From: Ascarosepion bandense
Taxonomy: Eukaryota > Mollusca > Cephalopoda > Sepiida > Sepiidae
Assembly: GCA_037127315.1 (NCBI GenBank)
Contig: JBBBDQ010001186.1
Location: 2,018,501 to 2,082,500, forward strand
Reading direction: 5' to 3'
DNA length: 64,000 bases
In this document: positions 34,916-46,164 of the stretch, piece after piece
How the letters are laid out: every line of letters begins with the position of its first letter
Numbering within the stretch: the first letter of the stretch is position 1
Translations under genes and position numbers: made by a program
The notes under the pieces: generated by a model
What the model was told of the DNA's origin: nothing
What the model saw: the letters and a program-made list of their open reading frames with translations, nothing else
Databases searched by the model: none

Positions 34916-35354
34916 GAGAGTTTATTAATTCAGCTCGAACAATTAAAATAGGTCATAGCGATAGATGTAAGCGTTGAAAGACGAAATTAATTCAATGTAT
35001 AACTTGAAATTTCGGCCCAACATATGAATGAAGATTCAAATTTTGAGTTTAATGCAACGTTTTTATTATAATTTTGGCACATTATAAATTAAACGATCAA
35101 AGTTCGTTTCTTCCTTCTGATAAGGCTTTGGCACAACATTTTTGTATTTTGTTATTAAATATCTATATTACAAGCATATGTTTGCTGTTTATATTTTCCA
35201 TTCTCACATTTTTCTCTTTCTGTACAGTTTTGCTTTGAAAACTCGGGCCATCTGCGATATATGCATTACTCTTCAGGAATGAATTGAGTTTTTTCGGTGA
35301 CTGGCGTGTGTATACACTGCATATATACAACACGTTAAAATTTTCCTTCTCTGG

Positions 35355-35490
35355 TTCCATACGCCTATGGCTTAGCGGGGTAGCGTCTCCGACTGACACC
35401 AAATCGGTCGAGTTTCGATCCTGGCCACGAGCAAGTGGATGTGTCTAGCCACACTGATGATCTGTGAAATAGCGAAACAGGCTTGTATGT
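35355..35490 (+). mobile_element. tRNA-headed SINE-like sequence (second type)
   Basis: The stretch ATGGCTTAGCGGGGTAGCGT (A-box-like, from about 35366) is followed about 45 bases later by GTCGAGTTTCGATCCTGGCC (B-box-like with one extra T, from about 35407). It then passes into non-tRNA sequence. This resembles a tRNA-derived promoter head. Only one copy was noticed. Confidence 0.45.
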
Positions 35491-35601
35491 GAATGACTAA
35501 TAAAATTATTGCTAATTAGTTTGGTCATAATCAAATTGGACCAGTACCTAAAAAACTGCTCAATACATTTATATTATAGAGCTTTTGAATATTGTTCATT
35601 T

Positions 35602-35674
35602 GGAAATGAGTTATTTCCGCAACCTAGGTTTCAACCTTTCGGTATCTTCAGGCGATTTATAATAACTGATTTCC
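35602..35674 (-). ncRNA. Hammerhead ribozyme (family B), near-complete
   Basis: On the minus strand: core CTGAAGA (35651-35645); stem II ACC (35643-35641) with GGT (35636-35634) closing a GAAA loop, but the outermost pair is a U-U mismatch; GAAA (35632-35629). Stem III has at least A35629-T35622 and C35628-G35623. The cleavage triplet is GTT, cut after 35621. Stem I is GCGG (35620-35617) with TCGC (35655-35652), an internal loop, TAACT (35613-35609) with AGTTA (35667-35663), a C-C mismatch, and ATTTCC (35607-35602) with GGAAAT (35674-35669). Fifteen stem I pairs are hard to get by chance. It lies in the sense strand of the transporter intron. A related flank at 52.86-52.97 kb has lost the ribozyme. 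Confidence 0.66.
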
Positions 35675-35904
35675 CAACGTTTTTCAAACGTACAACAAGA
35701 ATTTTTACGAACACGTGACTGGAATTTTTAAACAACCGAAAATTTTCAAAATTAGGGAGGAGTTACTTAAAGATCTTAAAACGCTTTCATCCAGGTTTGT
35801 ATGATCCTAACATGTATTTATAGATGTGATTACATCTGGATATTATTTCTGATCTTTCATTTAGTAATTTTTTTTGTTCTGGAAACATTTTCTAACATTT
35901 CTTC

Positions 35905-36345
35905 TTGGCACAATCAGCAGGCATCACCACCATTGTAACGTTTGGCTTTTTTTAGTCTGGCAGTGTAGGTGGTCAGATGTAAGTAGTGATATAGTCGCAG
36001 AAATTGTCTGATAGCCATGACTGGATACTTCTGCTTGTGTGGCATGGTGCAGAGTCTTGTTGCTCGACATAGGGTCTTCCAAAAGCCACCCTCTTGACCC
36101 GGAGAAGAAATGCATCCTTCAGGCACTTGATGCAGGCCTCCGTATTGAGTCGTGACCTGTATGAAGATGAATAGAGGCATAACGTCGCTATCACTAGTGA
36201 TCACTTCAAACACCTTCGTCATCACCATTACACTCATTCAACTCTTTTCGAATCCTTTGCACTGTTCTCAGAATGACATCTAAACACTCTGAAATGTTCA
36301 TATTGAGGTTTCCGGAGCAACTTGCAAAGCAGCAATACAGCTTAT
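35905..36345 (-). pseudogene. Degenerate mariner-like transposase
   Basis: Minus-strand pieces in order are a helix-turn-helix region near 36300-36215 (TVQRI/KRIRKELNE-like, NGDDEGV); a central part (VMPLFIF, TEACIKCLKDAFLLRVKRVA); and the catalytic part FGRPYVEQQDSAPCHTSRSI, WLSDNFCDYITTY. The QQDSAPCHTS motif carries the second catalytic Asp of the DD-D/E class. A large block between the N-terminal and catalytic parts is missing and the C-terminal WPP/NPLDYY region is lost. Same family as 11.23-11.93 kb. Confidence 0.75.
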
Positions 36346-36419
36346 ACTTAAAAATACTTAAAAAATACGCACACAAATATATTTTTAATTTCGAGAACGT
36401 GCGTTATTTTTATATATTT

Positions 36420-36765
36420 ATGTGTGTGTGTGTGTGTGTTACTTATAGACTCCGATACGGCTGAACCGATTTTCTTGAAAACTTGCACAGTTGTACTATA
36501 AGCGTCTGCGAGTGTTCTTGGCTAGGTTTTGTGTCGAGGTACCCCCGATAAATATCGAAAATAGATAATCGAAAAAATCGGGTTATAGAAGGAGTGGTCC
36601 GAATTTAATCAAATTTGATACACTCATAGACAAAGACATAAGAAACGATATTCAGAAGTTTCAAGGTTGCAGTTCTTACAATCGTGCAGAAAATCGATAA
36701 TATATATATTTCTGTGTGTGTGTCTTAGACTGTAACGTTGTGTGTGTGTGTGTGTGTGTGTGTTA
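36420..36765. repeat. Dispersed repeat with GT runs
   Basis: Contains GT runs at 36420-36440 and 36736-36763 and the phrase CTCCGATACGGCTGAACCGA (from about 36450), a kind of sequence common in RTE-related or Helitron-related repeats of invertebrates. The family was not determined. Confidence 0.4.
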
Positions 36766-36794
36766 TTAAAAAAATAAACGTTTCGGTTCTAAAT

Positions 36795-36920
36795 TCCAAC
36801 GTATATCTTCTGAAGAAGGCCGGAGCGTACAACGGATGAAACGTCTTGAATAGAACAAGGAAAATGTGGGCAACAGTTTGAACGATATAAATATCTCATC
36901 TCAGATATATAGACAGACGT
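36795..36920 (+). repeat. Family C repeat with decayed hammerhead-like core
   Basis: CTGAAGA (36810-36816), then GGCCGGAGCGTACAACGGAT, GAAA and CGTC. Stem II keeps about three pairs. Stem I has lost its first two pairs (TT against TT) but keeps GA/TC and TA/TA. Probably dead. Confidence 0.45.
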
Positions 36921-37032
36921 TATAGTAAAATGTTTAAAAATATGTCTTGAGTTCCAAACTGATTTGTTTTCATGGGGTCTGGTTAAGTAATTCATTTGAA
37001 TTCGTTTGATAGTTGTTTTTTTTTAAGCTTAC

Positions 37033-37192
37033 CTTTTGTGCGCCAGGCAGAACGGATTTACAGCCAGCGTGACATGGGGAAAAATAAACGGAGCCATCTC
37101 GTCCACACACTGGATCGAAGTCTCCGTCAGTGCAGTGACAATTTATGTTACATTCGGCATTTAAATTACCAACCAAAAATGGAGTCGTCGTC
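37033..37192 (-). CDS. SLCO4A1-like: SLCO4A1-like, Kazal-domain exon
   Basis: The acceptor TGTTTCAG ends at 37193; the first base completes an Arg codon (AG|G) and the exon ends in phase 0 with AAG before GTAAGC. It encodes TTTPFLVGNLNAECNINCHC, then DFDPVCGRDGSVYFSPCHAGC and KSVLPGAQK. The spacing of Cys residues and the PVCG--G--YFSPCHAGC motif identify the Kazal-like extracellular loop between TM9 and TM10 that marks OATPs. An N-R-T glycosylation site is created across the upstream junction. 160 bases are one base plus 53 codons. Confidence 0.94.
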
Positions 37193-37429
37193 CTGAAACA
37201 GTCAATTTGTTTTTCATTAGGTTATTAATTGTAGTACTTAAGATAATGGGAAGGACAAAGTGTTAATAACAGAAAAAGCAATAACGCTACATTAGTTTTT
37301 CAACGAAGACGCATACAAAATGCGTCGCACTAAGTGACACTGATTATTTGTATGCAAAATAAATAGAAAAATGAATATTAAGTAATATTTTAAATTCTAT
37401 GATAACCACAAGAAGAACCATAATTAAAA

Positions 37430-37596
37430 GAGGAAAAAAGGAAATCAGCTCCGGTAGAGAAAAAAGAGAAAGAAAAAACAAGCTGAGAAAGAAAGATAGA
37501 AAGAACACACTGAGAAAGAAAGAAAGAAAAAAAGAAAGAAAGAAAGAAAGAAAGAAAGGAAGGAAGAAAGAAAGAAAGAATAATGAAAGAGAAATT
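37430..37596. repeat. GAAA-rich purine tract
   Basis: GAAA/AAAG repeats on the plus strand, with mixed interruptions; they precede a LINE tail fragment. Confidence 0.85.
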
Positions 37597-37778
37597 GGAG
37601 TAGATAGACTAAACTATCGCCCGGTTCACGTCTTTTGAACAGGTGAAGAGGCTCATCTCTTGTTCCCTGTTTAGGATGTGGTTTACGGCTTTCTCTTTTC
37701 CAATCTTTTTACTCTTAAGTAGCCACCTGCGCATCAGTGGCGTTACCGCCTTGCTTGGGGTCATATGATTAAAAAAAA
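37597..37778 (+). mobile_element. Single ~150-bp monomer with LINE 3' tail
   Basis: Starts GTAGATAGACTAAACTATCG near 37600 and ends GCCTTGCTTGGGGTCATATG followed by A-rich sequence. It is the one-unit version of the four-unit array at 22640-23290. It lies between two GAAA tracts; the right tract may have grown from the element's A-rich tail. Confidence 0.75.
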
Positions 37779-37960
37779 AAAGAAATAAAGAAAGAATAAT
37801 AAAAAAGAAAGAAAGAATAACAAAAAAAGAAAGAAAGGAAGAAAGAAAGAAAGAATAATAAAGAGAAAGAAAGAAAGAAAGAAAGGAAGAAAGAAAGAAA
37901 GAAAAATGAGAGAGAAATAAATAAATAAAGAATAATAAGAGAGAAAGAAACAGAATGAGT
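37779..37960. repeat. GAAA-rich purine tract
   Basis: Continues directly from the poly(A)-like end of the LINE tail fragment, with GAAA and GAATAATAAA units. Confidence 0.85.
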
Positions 37961-38197
37961 TAACCGGTTATCGCTCCTCACTAGTCAGAATTTTAAAGAG
38001 GAAAGTTTTTACAAACAAACCATTTGGTTGAATGATTGTTAGGCTTAAATGCGATTTGATGATAAAAACAATATCCAATTTTATATATTATTGATGCGAA
38101 TGTATATTATTTTTCTTATTTCTTTTTTTTAGTAAGGTAGAAAAAATTACTTTCCTCGAATGAGCTCTGATGAGTTAAAAGCATATGTTAGCATATT

Positions 38198-38198
38198 C

Positions 38199-38241
<43 letters not shown>

Positions 38242-38242
38242 T
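38198..38242. repeat. ATT microsatellite
   Basis: About 13 ATT units. Confidence 0.92.
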
Positions 38243-38421
38243 CTTTTAACTTATATACTCATTTCTTTCCGGGTCCCAACCGGAGATATAGGTTCAGAGA
38301 CGGCATCATGACATTTTCCACTGAACATTTTTGTTGAAAAAATAAAAATAAACTCACATATGACCACACACATTTTACATGAATAAAACCTTTCGTAATG
38401 TGTGAGCTGTACTTGTATTTC

Positions 38422-39612
38422 TTTAAGTTATGGTCTACCAAGGAGTCCTTCAGCGAGTCTATGAGAACCTTTTTGAATTTCTTTAAGGCATGGTCTACAA
38501 AGGATTCCTTCAGTAAGTCTATGAGAACCTTTTTGAATTCCTTTAAGACATGGTCTGCCAAGAATCCCTTCAGTGAGTCTATGAGAACCTTTTTGAATTT
38601 CTTTAAGGCATGGTCTACAAAGGATTCCTTCAGTGAGCCTATGAGAACCTTTGAATTCCTTTAAGATATGATCTGCCAAGGATCCCTTCGGTGAATCTAT
38701 GTGAACCTTTCTGAATTTCTTTAAGGCATGATCTGCCAAGGATCTTATCAGTGAATCTATGAGAACCTTTTTGAATTCCTTTAAGACATGGTCTGCCAAG
38801 AATCCCTTCAGTGAGTCTATGAGAACCTTTTTGAATTTCTTTAAGGCATGGTCTACAAAGGATTCCTTCAGTGAGTCTATGAGAACCTTTTGAATTCCTT
38901 TAAGATATGATCTGCCAAGGATCCCTTCGGTGAAACTATGTGAACCTTTCTGAATTTCTTTAAGGCATGATCTGCCAAGGATCTTATCAGTGAATCTATG
39001 AGAACCTTTTGGAATTCCTTTAAGACATGGTCTACCAAGGATCCCTTCGGTGAATCTATGTGAACCCTTTTGAATTTGTTTAAGCCATGGTCTGCTAAGG
39101 ATCTCTTCAGTGAATCTATGGAAACCTTTTTGAATTTCTTTTGGGCATGGTCTACCAATGATTCCCTCAGTGAATCTATAAGAACCTTTGTAAATTTCTT
39201 TAAGGCATTGTCTAGCATGGATCTCTTTAGTGAATCTATGAGAACCTTTTTGAATTTCTTTAAGCCATGGTCTGCCAAGAATCACTTCAGTGAATCTATG
39301 AGAACCTTTTAGAATTTCTTTAAGGCATGGTTTACCAAGAATCCCTTCAGTGAATCTGTGAGAACCTTTTTGAATTTTTTAAAGCCATGGCCTGCCAAGG
39401 ATCTCTTTATTGAATCTATGAGAACCTTTTCGAAGTTCGTTAAGGCCTGGTTTGCCAAGAATCCCTTCAGTGAATCTATGAGAACCTTTTTGAATTTCTT
39501 TAAGACATAATCTGCCAAGGATCTTTTCAGTCAATCTATGAAAACCTTTTGGAATTTTTTTAATGCATGGTCTACCAAGGATCCCTTCAATGAATCCATC
39601 AAAACCTTTTAA
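38422..39612. repeat. 60-bp minisatellite, about 20 units
   Basis: The phrase ATGAGAACCTTTTTGAATTT starts at 38461, 38521 and 38581 and then about every 60 bases, with occasional 1-3-base changes of length. Two subtypes alternate, with GGCATGGTCTACAAAGGATT or GACATGGTCTGCCAAGAATC. Sixty is a multiple of three, so several frames stay open on both strands (up to 285 codons on minus, with a 20-residue unit KEIQKGSHRFTEGILGRPCL). It sits in the intron between exons 37033-37192 and 43203-43404, has no start context or splice logic of its own, and frames break where unit length changes. Non-coding reading preferred. Confidence 0.93.
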
Positions 39613-39619
39613 AATCTAT

Positions 39620-41600
39620 CGAGGTTTTCAATATTAACTGGAATTATTGATGTCTTCATGTGCTCCTTTTTTTGTGATTTCCACTTCAAGATCTTTGTAT
39701 TTCGATATTTTGTATTTTTGAAGATCTTCAAAGATACCTTACAGCTATGTCAATAATAAGGCATATTCTGTTTTTAGGTCTTTCATCACCATGAACTATT
39801 AGCTTTGATTGTTCTGCCTGTGTGCATTGTAAAATCCCATAAAATTGTTACAGGTCCGATATCTGTAACCGGGTTTGGGTGATGTTCATATTAGTTTCTT
39901 GCAGTTTCCTTCCCATAAGAGTTGCATAATTTTTGGTTCACTCTGTCATACCGGGTTTTATATTCAGTGCAAATTGATACATGATGGTCAATTTTTTCTG
40001 GCTAATTGTCACAGAATATGCATTTGGGGGTTAACACATTTTTTCGGTATGTGTGCTTCGTAATTTATAGTTAGCAAGCATTGGTCCTGTGCATTAAGAA
40101 TATAACCTTCGGTTTCAGCTTTTAACCCTGTACTACGTGACCACTGATAACTACAGAGTTTGTCTCCATCAGTTCGTTTGATACGAGTAGAGTATTAACA
40201 ATGAAGAGGCTTATCTTGCCATTACTTTTGTATTTGATACATTGCATTTGCTTTATTTTTTAGGCTCTTTGCTGCCGGAGTAGATGTATTGAGGTTTATT
40301 TGCACTTCTTTACACACTTGAAATTCCCCTTTGAATTTGCTGACTTCGTTTATTATTGAATAGAGTTAATTATTTCTTCTTCTTCTTCTTCTTCTTCTTT
40401 TTCTTTTTATTATTATTATTAATTTTATTTATTTATTTCTTTTTTTCGGATTGCCAAATAGTGTGACTGTTTTCGGTGTTTGTCCCCTTTAATTACGTCC
40501 ATTCTTGCAATAATGAAATAATTTTATGAATAAATATTAATACTTGCCTTTGAATAAAGGTTTATGCAAATTAAGTTTTTCGATTAAAGAAATAAATTAT
40601 TTTTTATGTTGTGTGGGTCCCGATCAGTTTTTTTTTGTTCTGCATTTCCCCTTCTTTTTATGTGTACATATCATGTTACACTTCTGCATCTCCTCTTTTA
40701 GTTGTTACTCGAATCTTTTTTAATTATTTTTCTTTTCTTTTTCGCTTTATTAGGTACCGAAACATATATACCCAATTTTTGTGTCACACAAACGCTGTGT
40801 TTCCGAAGCGACCTGTTAATTCAACAATGCTTCAGAGTTGTAGTCAGCTTTACAACTTACCGGGTGTCGTTGGTCCAAATAATTCACTTCTGGTGATGTG
40901 GACCTTCTAAGATGAACCCGGTCTTGGTCGAAAGCCGACGCATGGCAATGGAAAAATGACAGCAGTACCAAGAATTAAACACTTAAGCGTTGGGGACAAA
41001 GCTGTGCGTAACCCTTACAACATTGAAAAGACATCAGCGTAGAAATCAGTAGCCTTTAATTCACATTAAGATTAACAGTTTGCATGGTTTGTTGCAATTT
41101 GCTTGTATATTTAATAGAATGGTATTTTCTTGACAGTGTGGTGTCTATGTCATAAAAAGTTATATAGAAAGTTGTTTTACCATATTTAAACCTTCTAAAC
41201 CCAAATCTTCACTCCAGAGAATGTACCTCTTGAGATTTTGTGGTGCTGAAACCAATTACAACCTCTTGAAACAAAATTAGACCTTTATCAAAGCAGAGTC
41301 ACTTGGTCGTCATTTGGAACTGGCGCATCAAATGTTGAACAGCTTTTGGCCAGCAACGCTGAATAGACATAAAGGACTCCAGAGTGGAGGATAATGCATG
41401 ACTTCATACTCCATAAATCATCACCTGGTAAAACCTGAAGTAGTTAGACATCGAGGTTCTACCTTAGCTTCTTATTCACGGGATGTTTTCTATCAATCAC
41501 TACTTATTTCTGGTGTACCATATAGGCATCATATACCCATGTGAACTAGCTTTCTAGAAATTTGTCGACACCTCGTGGTCACGAGTTTTTAACATGAAAT
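39620..41600. other. Intronic stretch with no gene seen
   Basis: Contains a CTT run near 40376-40398 and little else recognisable. The patch 40850-41050 is less AT-rich but gives no convincing exon. Confidence 0.45.
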
Positions 41601-41607
41601 ATTCATT

Positions 41608-41900
41608 GTGGATACAGGCTCTGAATGAGAAATCAGAGAGCCGAGTTCGAACTTCAGTTGAATTCGTTGCATTCACTTAAGTGCAAATAACCTTCAGAAA
41701 AGTATTAATCCATCCCTTCTCTCTCCAGCTATAGATTACATAACAGAACAGATTATGTTCGCTAGCGTTTGATTCAGAACCAGTCTACTGTAGAAAGTAA
41801 TGGCAACCTACTGCGGAAAAATCTTCTGCTTAGTCATCCATGGATCGAAAGAGACATGATTTTCCAAGCGTGTATCATGTGTGGCACTTAACTGACTGAC
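41608..41900 (+). mobile_element. tRNA-derived SINE, copy 3
   Basis: Sense strand plus. The head runs 'GTGGATACAGGCTCTGAATG' to 'GAGTTCGAAC' and the tail ends CACTTAACTGACTGAC at 41900. It directly abuts a LINE remnant that starts at about 41900. Confidence 0.78.
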
Positions 41901-41904
41901 TAGA

Positions 41905-43115
41905 GGCTCAAATAACTTTGGATTCGTTAAGCATCTCACTTCGCAGGGTCTTCTTTCAGACAAGGAACATGAATTACGCTTTTCTAGATCAATTGTTGAT
42001 CTATTAAGGTACATTCCTCAAAGAGTCTGGCAAGCATTTGAATATCTCGAAGACGCTTAACAGGGTTTGTTTGGCATGTTGGTCTTCTTCTCAAGTTGAA
42101 AGGTTATAGTATTTCTGAACGAATTTTTGATCTGATTTGAGAATTTTACCAAATCAGGAAATGAAAAAGTTGTTTTGCTTCTAGATTGTTTAGCATTAAT
42201 GCGGGTGTTCCCCAGGGCTCTATACTTGGACTTGCGTTGTTCATGATTTTCATGGAGGACCTTCCGCGTTATCATTAGTTTTCAGCGAGGTATCTACGCT
42301 GATGTCACAACCATTTACTCCTGTTTTAATAATCTGATCGGTTGGATAAGATCAAATTGGCCGATCTCAAAAATAACTTAGGATCTGTTGTTAAATGGGA
42401 CAAGAAATAACTAGTTAATTTTAACACCTATAAAACAAAACATCTCTCTTTTTATCGTTTTAGAGAACCTGTTTTTTTTCTTTCGATCAGCATATGGCTA
42501 ATGCTAACCTCCAGGAGAGTAATTCATAGCGCCTCCAGCCAACGTTTTCCGCGGACTCGAAGATTATTGAATCAATTGCTAAGCTCGGAAAGCTGGTTCG
42601 AGGTGTTGTGCAAGACAAGTTTTTAAAAAAATCCATTTTGCAAATATATGTATACGATTCGTTTATACATTGAATATTGCTATCCACTCTGATTTGGTTC
42701 TTCTCTTATGTATTTAGAGAATCTTGATAAAACGCAAAGAAGAATCTGCAATGTTATCGGTCCCGAGTTGTTATCTCGGCTTCAGTCACTCTCCCCAAAC
42801 CGTAAAATAGCTTCCTTTTGTCTTTTCTAGAAATATTTTAATGGTTTGTATTTGATGAGCTTTCCTCTATGCTCGATTTAATCTCCGCATTTCATGCTTG
42901 CGGGACTCTCTTCCGGCTTCTTGCTTTTCAGTCAGCTTTTATCTTAAGAAATTTAAATGCAATATCAATAGTCATATTCCGTCTTCTTAATTCCTGTTCT
43001 TTTATTCCTGTCTCTCCTTAATAATGTTTTTCTCATATCCTCTCACACTCATTAACCATTTGCGCCTTAGTGGTTTTATTGCCTTGTTTAGGGTGAAATT
43101 ATTAATATGTGTGTG
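41905..43115 (+). pseudogene. Degenerate non-LTR retrotransposon (RT domain to 3' tail)
   Basis: Frames broken by many stops still show the RT order: SRSIVDLLRYIPQRVWQAFE (about 41985-42040), GVPQGSILG (motif before the catalytic site, about 42203), and a catalytic YADVTTIYS in place of the expected YADDTT (about 42295). The C-terminal LDKTQRRICNVIG and LSRLQSLSP pieces follow (about 42725-42790), then a 3' UTR ending GCCTTGTTTAGGGTGAAATT at 43105. It is the longest copy of the family in the window; the 5' end including the endonuclease is missing. The catalytic Asp pair is damaged (DV for DD). Confidence 0.78.
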
Positions 43116-43202
43116 TGTGTGTGTTCTTCGTAGGTGCCTTAACAATAAGGCTTTGGACATAGGTTCCAACATGATAATAATAAGATGGATGTGAATACTA
43201 AC

Positions 43203-43404
43203 CTATTTGGGGCGTTGTATGGTACGCTAATACCAACAAATCGATTGTTTTGACACCGTAAAAGGAAGATGAGCAAAAGAGGAAGGAGAATCAACGAGAG
43301 AATGAGGCACATTCGAATAATGCCCCGGACTTTCAGTTTGAGCATGCGCACCAGTACTCCTCCTAAGAATGTACCTCCTCCTCCTGCAGGTACGACGACA
43401 TAAC
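43203..43404 (-). CDS. SLCO4A1-like: SLCO4A1-like, exon with TM8 and TM9
   Basis: The acceptor TTTCCACAG ends at 43405; the exon starts GT (completing Gly) and ends AAT AG in phase 2 before donor GTTAGT. It encodes YVVVPAGGGGTFLGGVLV (TM8 with the Gly-rich family signature), MLKLKVRGIIRMCLI leading to TM9 (LSLILLPLLLIFLL), then the extracellular LRCQNNRFVGISVPYNAPN, whose Cys belongs to the Kazal loop set. 202 bases are two bases plus 66 codons plus two. The VPAGGGGTFLGG stretch matches the one I recall in vertebrate SLCO4A1. Confidence 0.94.
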
Positions 43405-43796
43405 CTGTGGAAATAAAAAAATGAAACGACAAACAATAAGTCAGAAGTTTGAGAAAGTTCTAAAACATCAGTAGAATCCGTATTTTAATATATTTTTAAA
43501 ACATAACTGTACTTTTCAATCCATGATCATTCCCAGATAGTTATATGAAATGTGATATAGTCTCTCTTAAAAATACTGAAATGTCTTCAACAGATCGTAA
43601 GGCCATAAAACATGATGTAAACCCTTTAACTAAGATAGTCACCTCTCCAATCCCTCTCTGTGCCGCACTCTCTTTTTATACGTCTCTCTCTCTTTCTGTT
43701 TTAAAATTTTACAAGCTAGCAACATGTATCTATAGGCTCTTGATGCAAACAAGTGTTCAGATATTTTAATATTTATAGCTTTTCAAGCTGGCTGGT

Positions 43797-44091
43797 TTGT
43801 GGATATCGGCTCGGAATGAGAAAACGGAGAACCGAGTTCGAATTCCAGTTGAATTCGTTGCATTCATTTACGCACAAACACCCTTGGGAAAGGTATGAAT
43901 TCATTGCTTTTCCCTCCAGCTATAGGTTAAATAGCAGAACAGATGCAATTCTATAGCCTTGGTTGGCAACCAGTCTACCGTAGAAAGTAATGACAACTTA
44001 CTGCGGGAAAACCTTCTGCCCAGACAATCATGTCTCGAAAGAGACATGATCGCCCAAAGCGTGTATCACGTATGGCACTTAACTAACTGAT
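43797..44091 (+). mobile_element. tRNA-derived SINE, copy 4 (well preserved)
   Basis: Sense strand plus. The head is GGATATCGGCTCGGAATGAG with B-box-like GAGTTCGAATTCC (about 43828). The body is CTATAGCCTTGGTTGGCAAC and a tail hairpin TCATGTCTC-GAAA-GAGACATGA (about 44028-44049). It ends 'GGCACTTAACTAACTGA'. About 295 bp. Confidence 0.83.
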
Positions 44092-44589
44092 ACATTGTCA
44101 AAAAGCACTGACAGTCATTTGGTTAAGATTTTGCTTTCAGTAAATTTTTTTAGAGAGATTAAAAAAAGCCATAGTTAACATGTGATGTTATCTTCAAGAC
44201 TAAAAAGAAGTTGGTGTTTTGAATAATGAAAGTTGAGAAACTAGCTGATAGATAAACTCGGACCTTAATTAATTTGGTTACGGCCCAGAAGATAGTGCAG
44301 AATATTTTTTCAAAGATCTTTTTAAGACTGGCGCCAATTATAGGAACCTGATTCTAAGGGAAAAGATTACTCAATCTATATAGAAATACAGTATTCTTTT
44401 TAGGCACATATCTCGCTTCTGTTTTGCTGCTGAGGTTTTATGAAATTCTCTAATAGAAGATTCTTATAGACGAGAAAGAGGCTCAAAATATTCATAGCGA
44501 TTTTTAATTGCTTGCAATATCATTATCGTTGATCTTTGGAAATTTACAAGAAGTTAAAACATTTAAAAATAATTTTGTTTAATAAAATG

Positions 44590-44698
44590 GAGAATTGCAC
44601 CAGTCGAAATCGTCACATTCACCTACGTGCAAATACCATCGTGAAAGGTATGAATTCATCTCTTCTCCCCTAGCTGTGGGTTAAATAGTAGGATCTAT
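44590..44698 (+). mobile_element. SINE body fragment
   Basis: Matches the part of the SINE after the tRNA head (CGTCACATTCACCTACGTGC, then GTGAAAGGTATGAATTCATC and GTGGGTTAAATAGTAGGATC); head and tail are missing. Confidence 0.6.
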
Positions 44699-44869
44699 CT
44701 GGAAAAATTATTATATTAAAAAATATTGTTAATGCATTATTCCCTCGCAGAAAAAAATTCTTAAAATCCAAAATATTTTTTGACATTAAATAGCCCACAA
44801 GGCGTTGATAAACGGTTAAAATACAAAACAAAACAAAAACAAAACAAACAACCAAAAAAAAAAAAATCC

Positions 44870-45430
44870 CTCACGACCTTTCATTTCAGTTTAGTTCGTT
44901 CTGTTTTACGGTATATCAACACCTCATTGGGTTATATAATGCTGACAAGATTTTTACAATAGACCCGTATGAATAGACAATGTATTCTTTGTAAGAAATC
45001 AGTTTGTAGATCAGGCTTCATTGGCATATTTTTGAAAAGAGGTTTTTGTTGAGAGTCAGATGTTTTACTGGTTTATATATTTTTTCTTCATAAATAAATT
45101 GCTGGTAACATTTTTTTTTCTTCAAAAGTATAGTGCTGGTAATATTTTCTTCTCCAAAAACTATTGCTGGAATTTTCACTATAGAAAATATTTTTATACT
45201 TTCATAGAGTTTTGACCCCAGTTAGTGGGGGTAACTATTTGCCCATCTGAGAACAACAGCAATTAAGAGGTGGTTTCATGCTCCTCAAAACTTCACAGTT
45301 AAGAGGACTTGCTGCCGGATGCAATTTATCATCAAACCCAGAACACCGATGTAGTTTATTGTCATATCCAGGACGCCTGTAGAGGTGCAGTTGGCGTTTT
45401 CTGAAGCCTCAGCCGACAGGGCGTTCAACC
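44870..45430 (+). repeat. Dispersed repeat, shorter copy of the one at 48.08-48.80 kb
   Basis: Shares GGTATATCAACACCTCATTGG-type start, then TTTTGACCCCAGTTAGTGGG, AACTATTTGCCCA, AACAACAGCAATTAAGAGGT and TTGCTGCCGGATGCA, in the same order and orientation as 48580-48790. Function unknown; no open frame. Confidence 0.65.
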
Positions 45431-45772
45431 TTTCAGTTTTAAATTTATCTGTATAATTTTCTATCTGTAAAAATCTGCATATGTGTGATTGGTAGCTGAG
45501 GTAGTTGCGTTTTTATCTTCGGTGCTTTAGGTAAGTACGCGAACCGAGGTTAAGACCACAATTTCAAATCTTTTTATAGCAGCCATATTCTCCCAACAAA
45601 GAATACTGGCGAAACATGATCTTTATTGCTATTGTGGCAAAAAAAAAAAAAAAGTCTGATAAAATGCCATTTCTGCGTGAGATTCGAAACAACCTCTAAA
45701 TAACTTTTATTGCCAAAGTGAAATTTGTGTTTCCTTTCCTATTGAGAGAAAAAATTAACCGAACCCACTCAC

Positions 45773-45862
45773 CGACATAGACTGCTGACTCTGATGCAGA
45801 GAGGCTGAACTGAGACTCGATGAATTTGGGGGCAAATGTTGCAAAACCGCTGAGTAGGATGC
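45773..45862 (-). CDS. SLCO4A1-like: SLCO4A1-like, 90-bp exon in TM7
   Basis: The acceptor TTTTGCAG ends at 45863 after a poly(T) tract; donor GTGAGT follows 45773. The exon starts and ends in phase 1 and encodes ILLSGFATFAPKFIESQFSL then SASESAVYV. The phrase GF-TF-PKFIE-QFSLSASE is a hallmark of OATPs between TM7 and TM8. It is short and would be missed by an open-frame search; the phase fit on both sides and the protein match make it secure. Confidence 0.93.
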
Positions 45863-46164
45863 CTGCAAAAAAAAAAAAAAAAAAAAGAAAAAAATTCTTT
45901 GTTTTTCTTAATTTATTTTTGTTGACACTTTATTTTCTCACAAAAAAAAAAAACAGTCTTAAATATTTTAACATTTTCATATAAACAGAAATTACCATAA
46001 CGAATCTTATTGTAGTTTCAGATGGATATTTTATTAAGACTTGAGTCGTATATATATATAAAATAGCTTCCTGCAAATTAAACCTGTAGGTCTTAGTGAG
46101 GATTGTTCTTTCTCGAACCTTGTAAACTGGTGGTACAGAATCATATAAAAGAAACCACAACACT

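Noticed and set aside
37399..37981. Lys/Arg-rich and Phe/Ser-rich frames in the GAAA tracts
   Set aside because: Low-complexity purine repeat translated on both strands.
38428..39285. 285-codon minus-strand frame as a gene
   Set aside because: 60-bp minisatellite artefact with no flanking exon signals.
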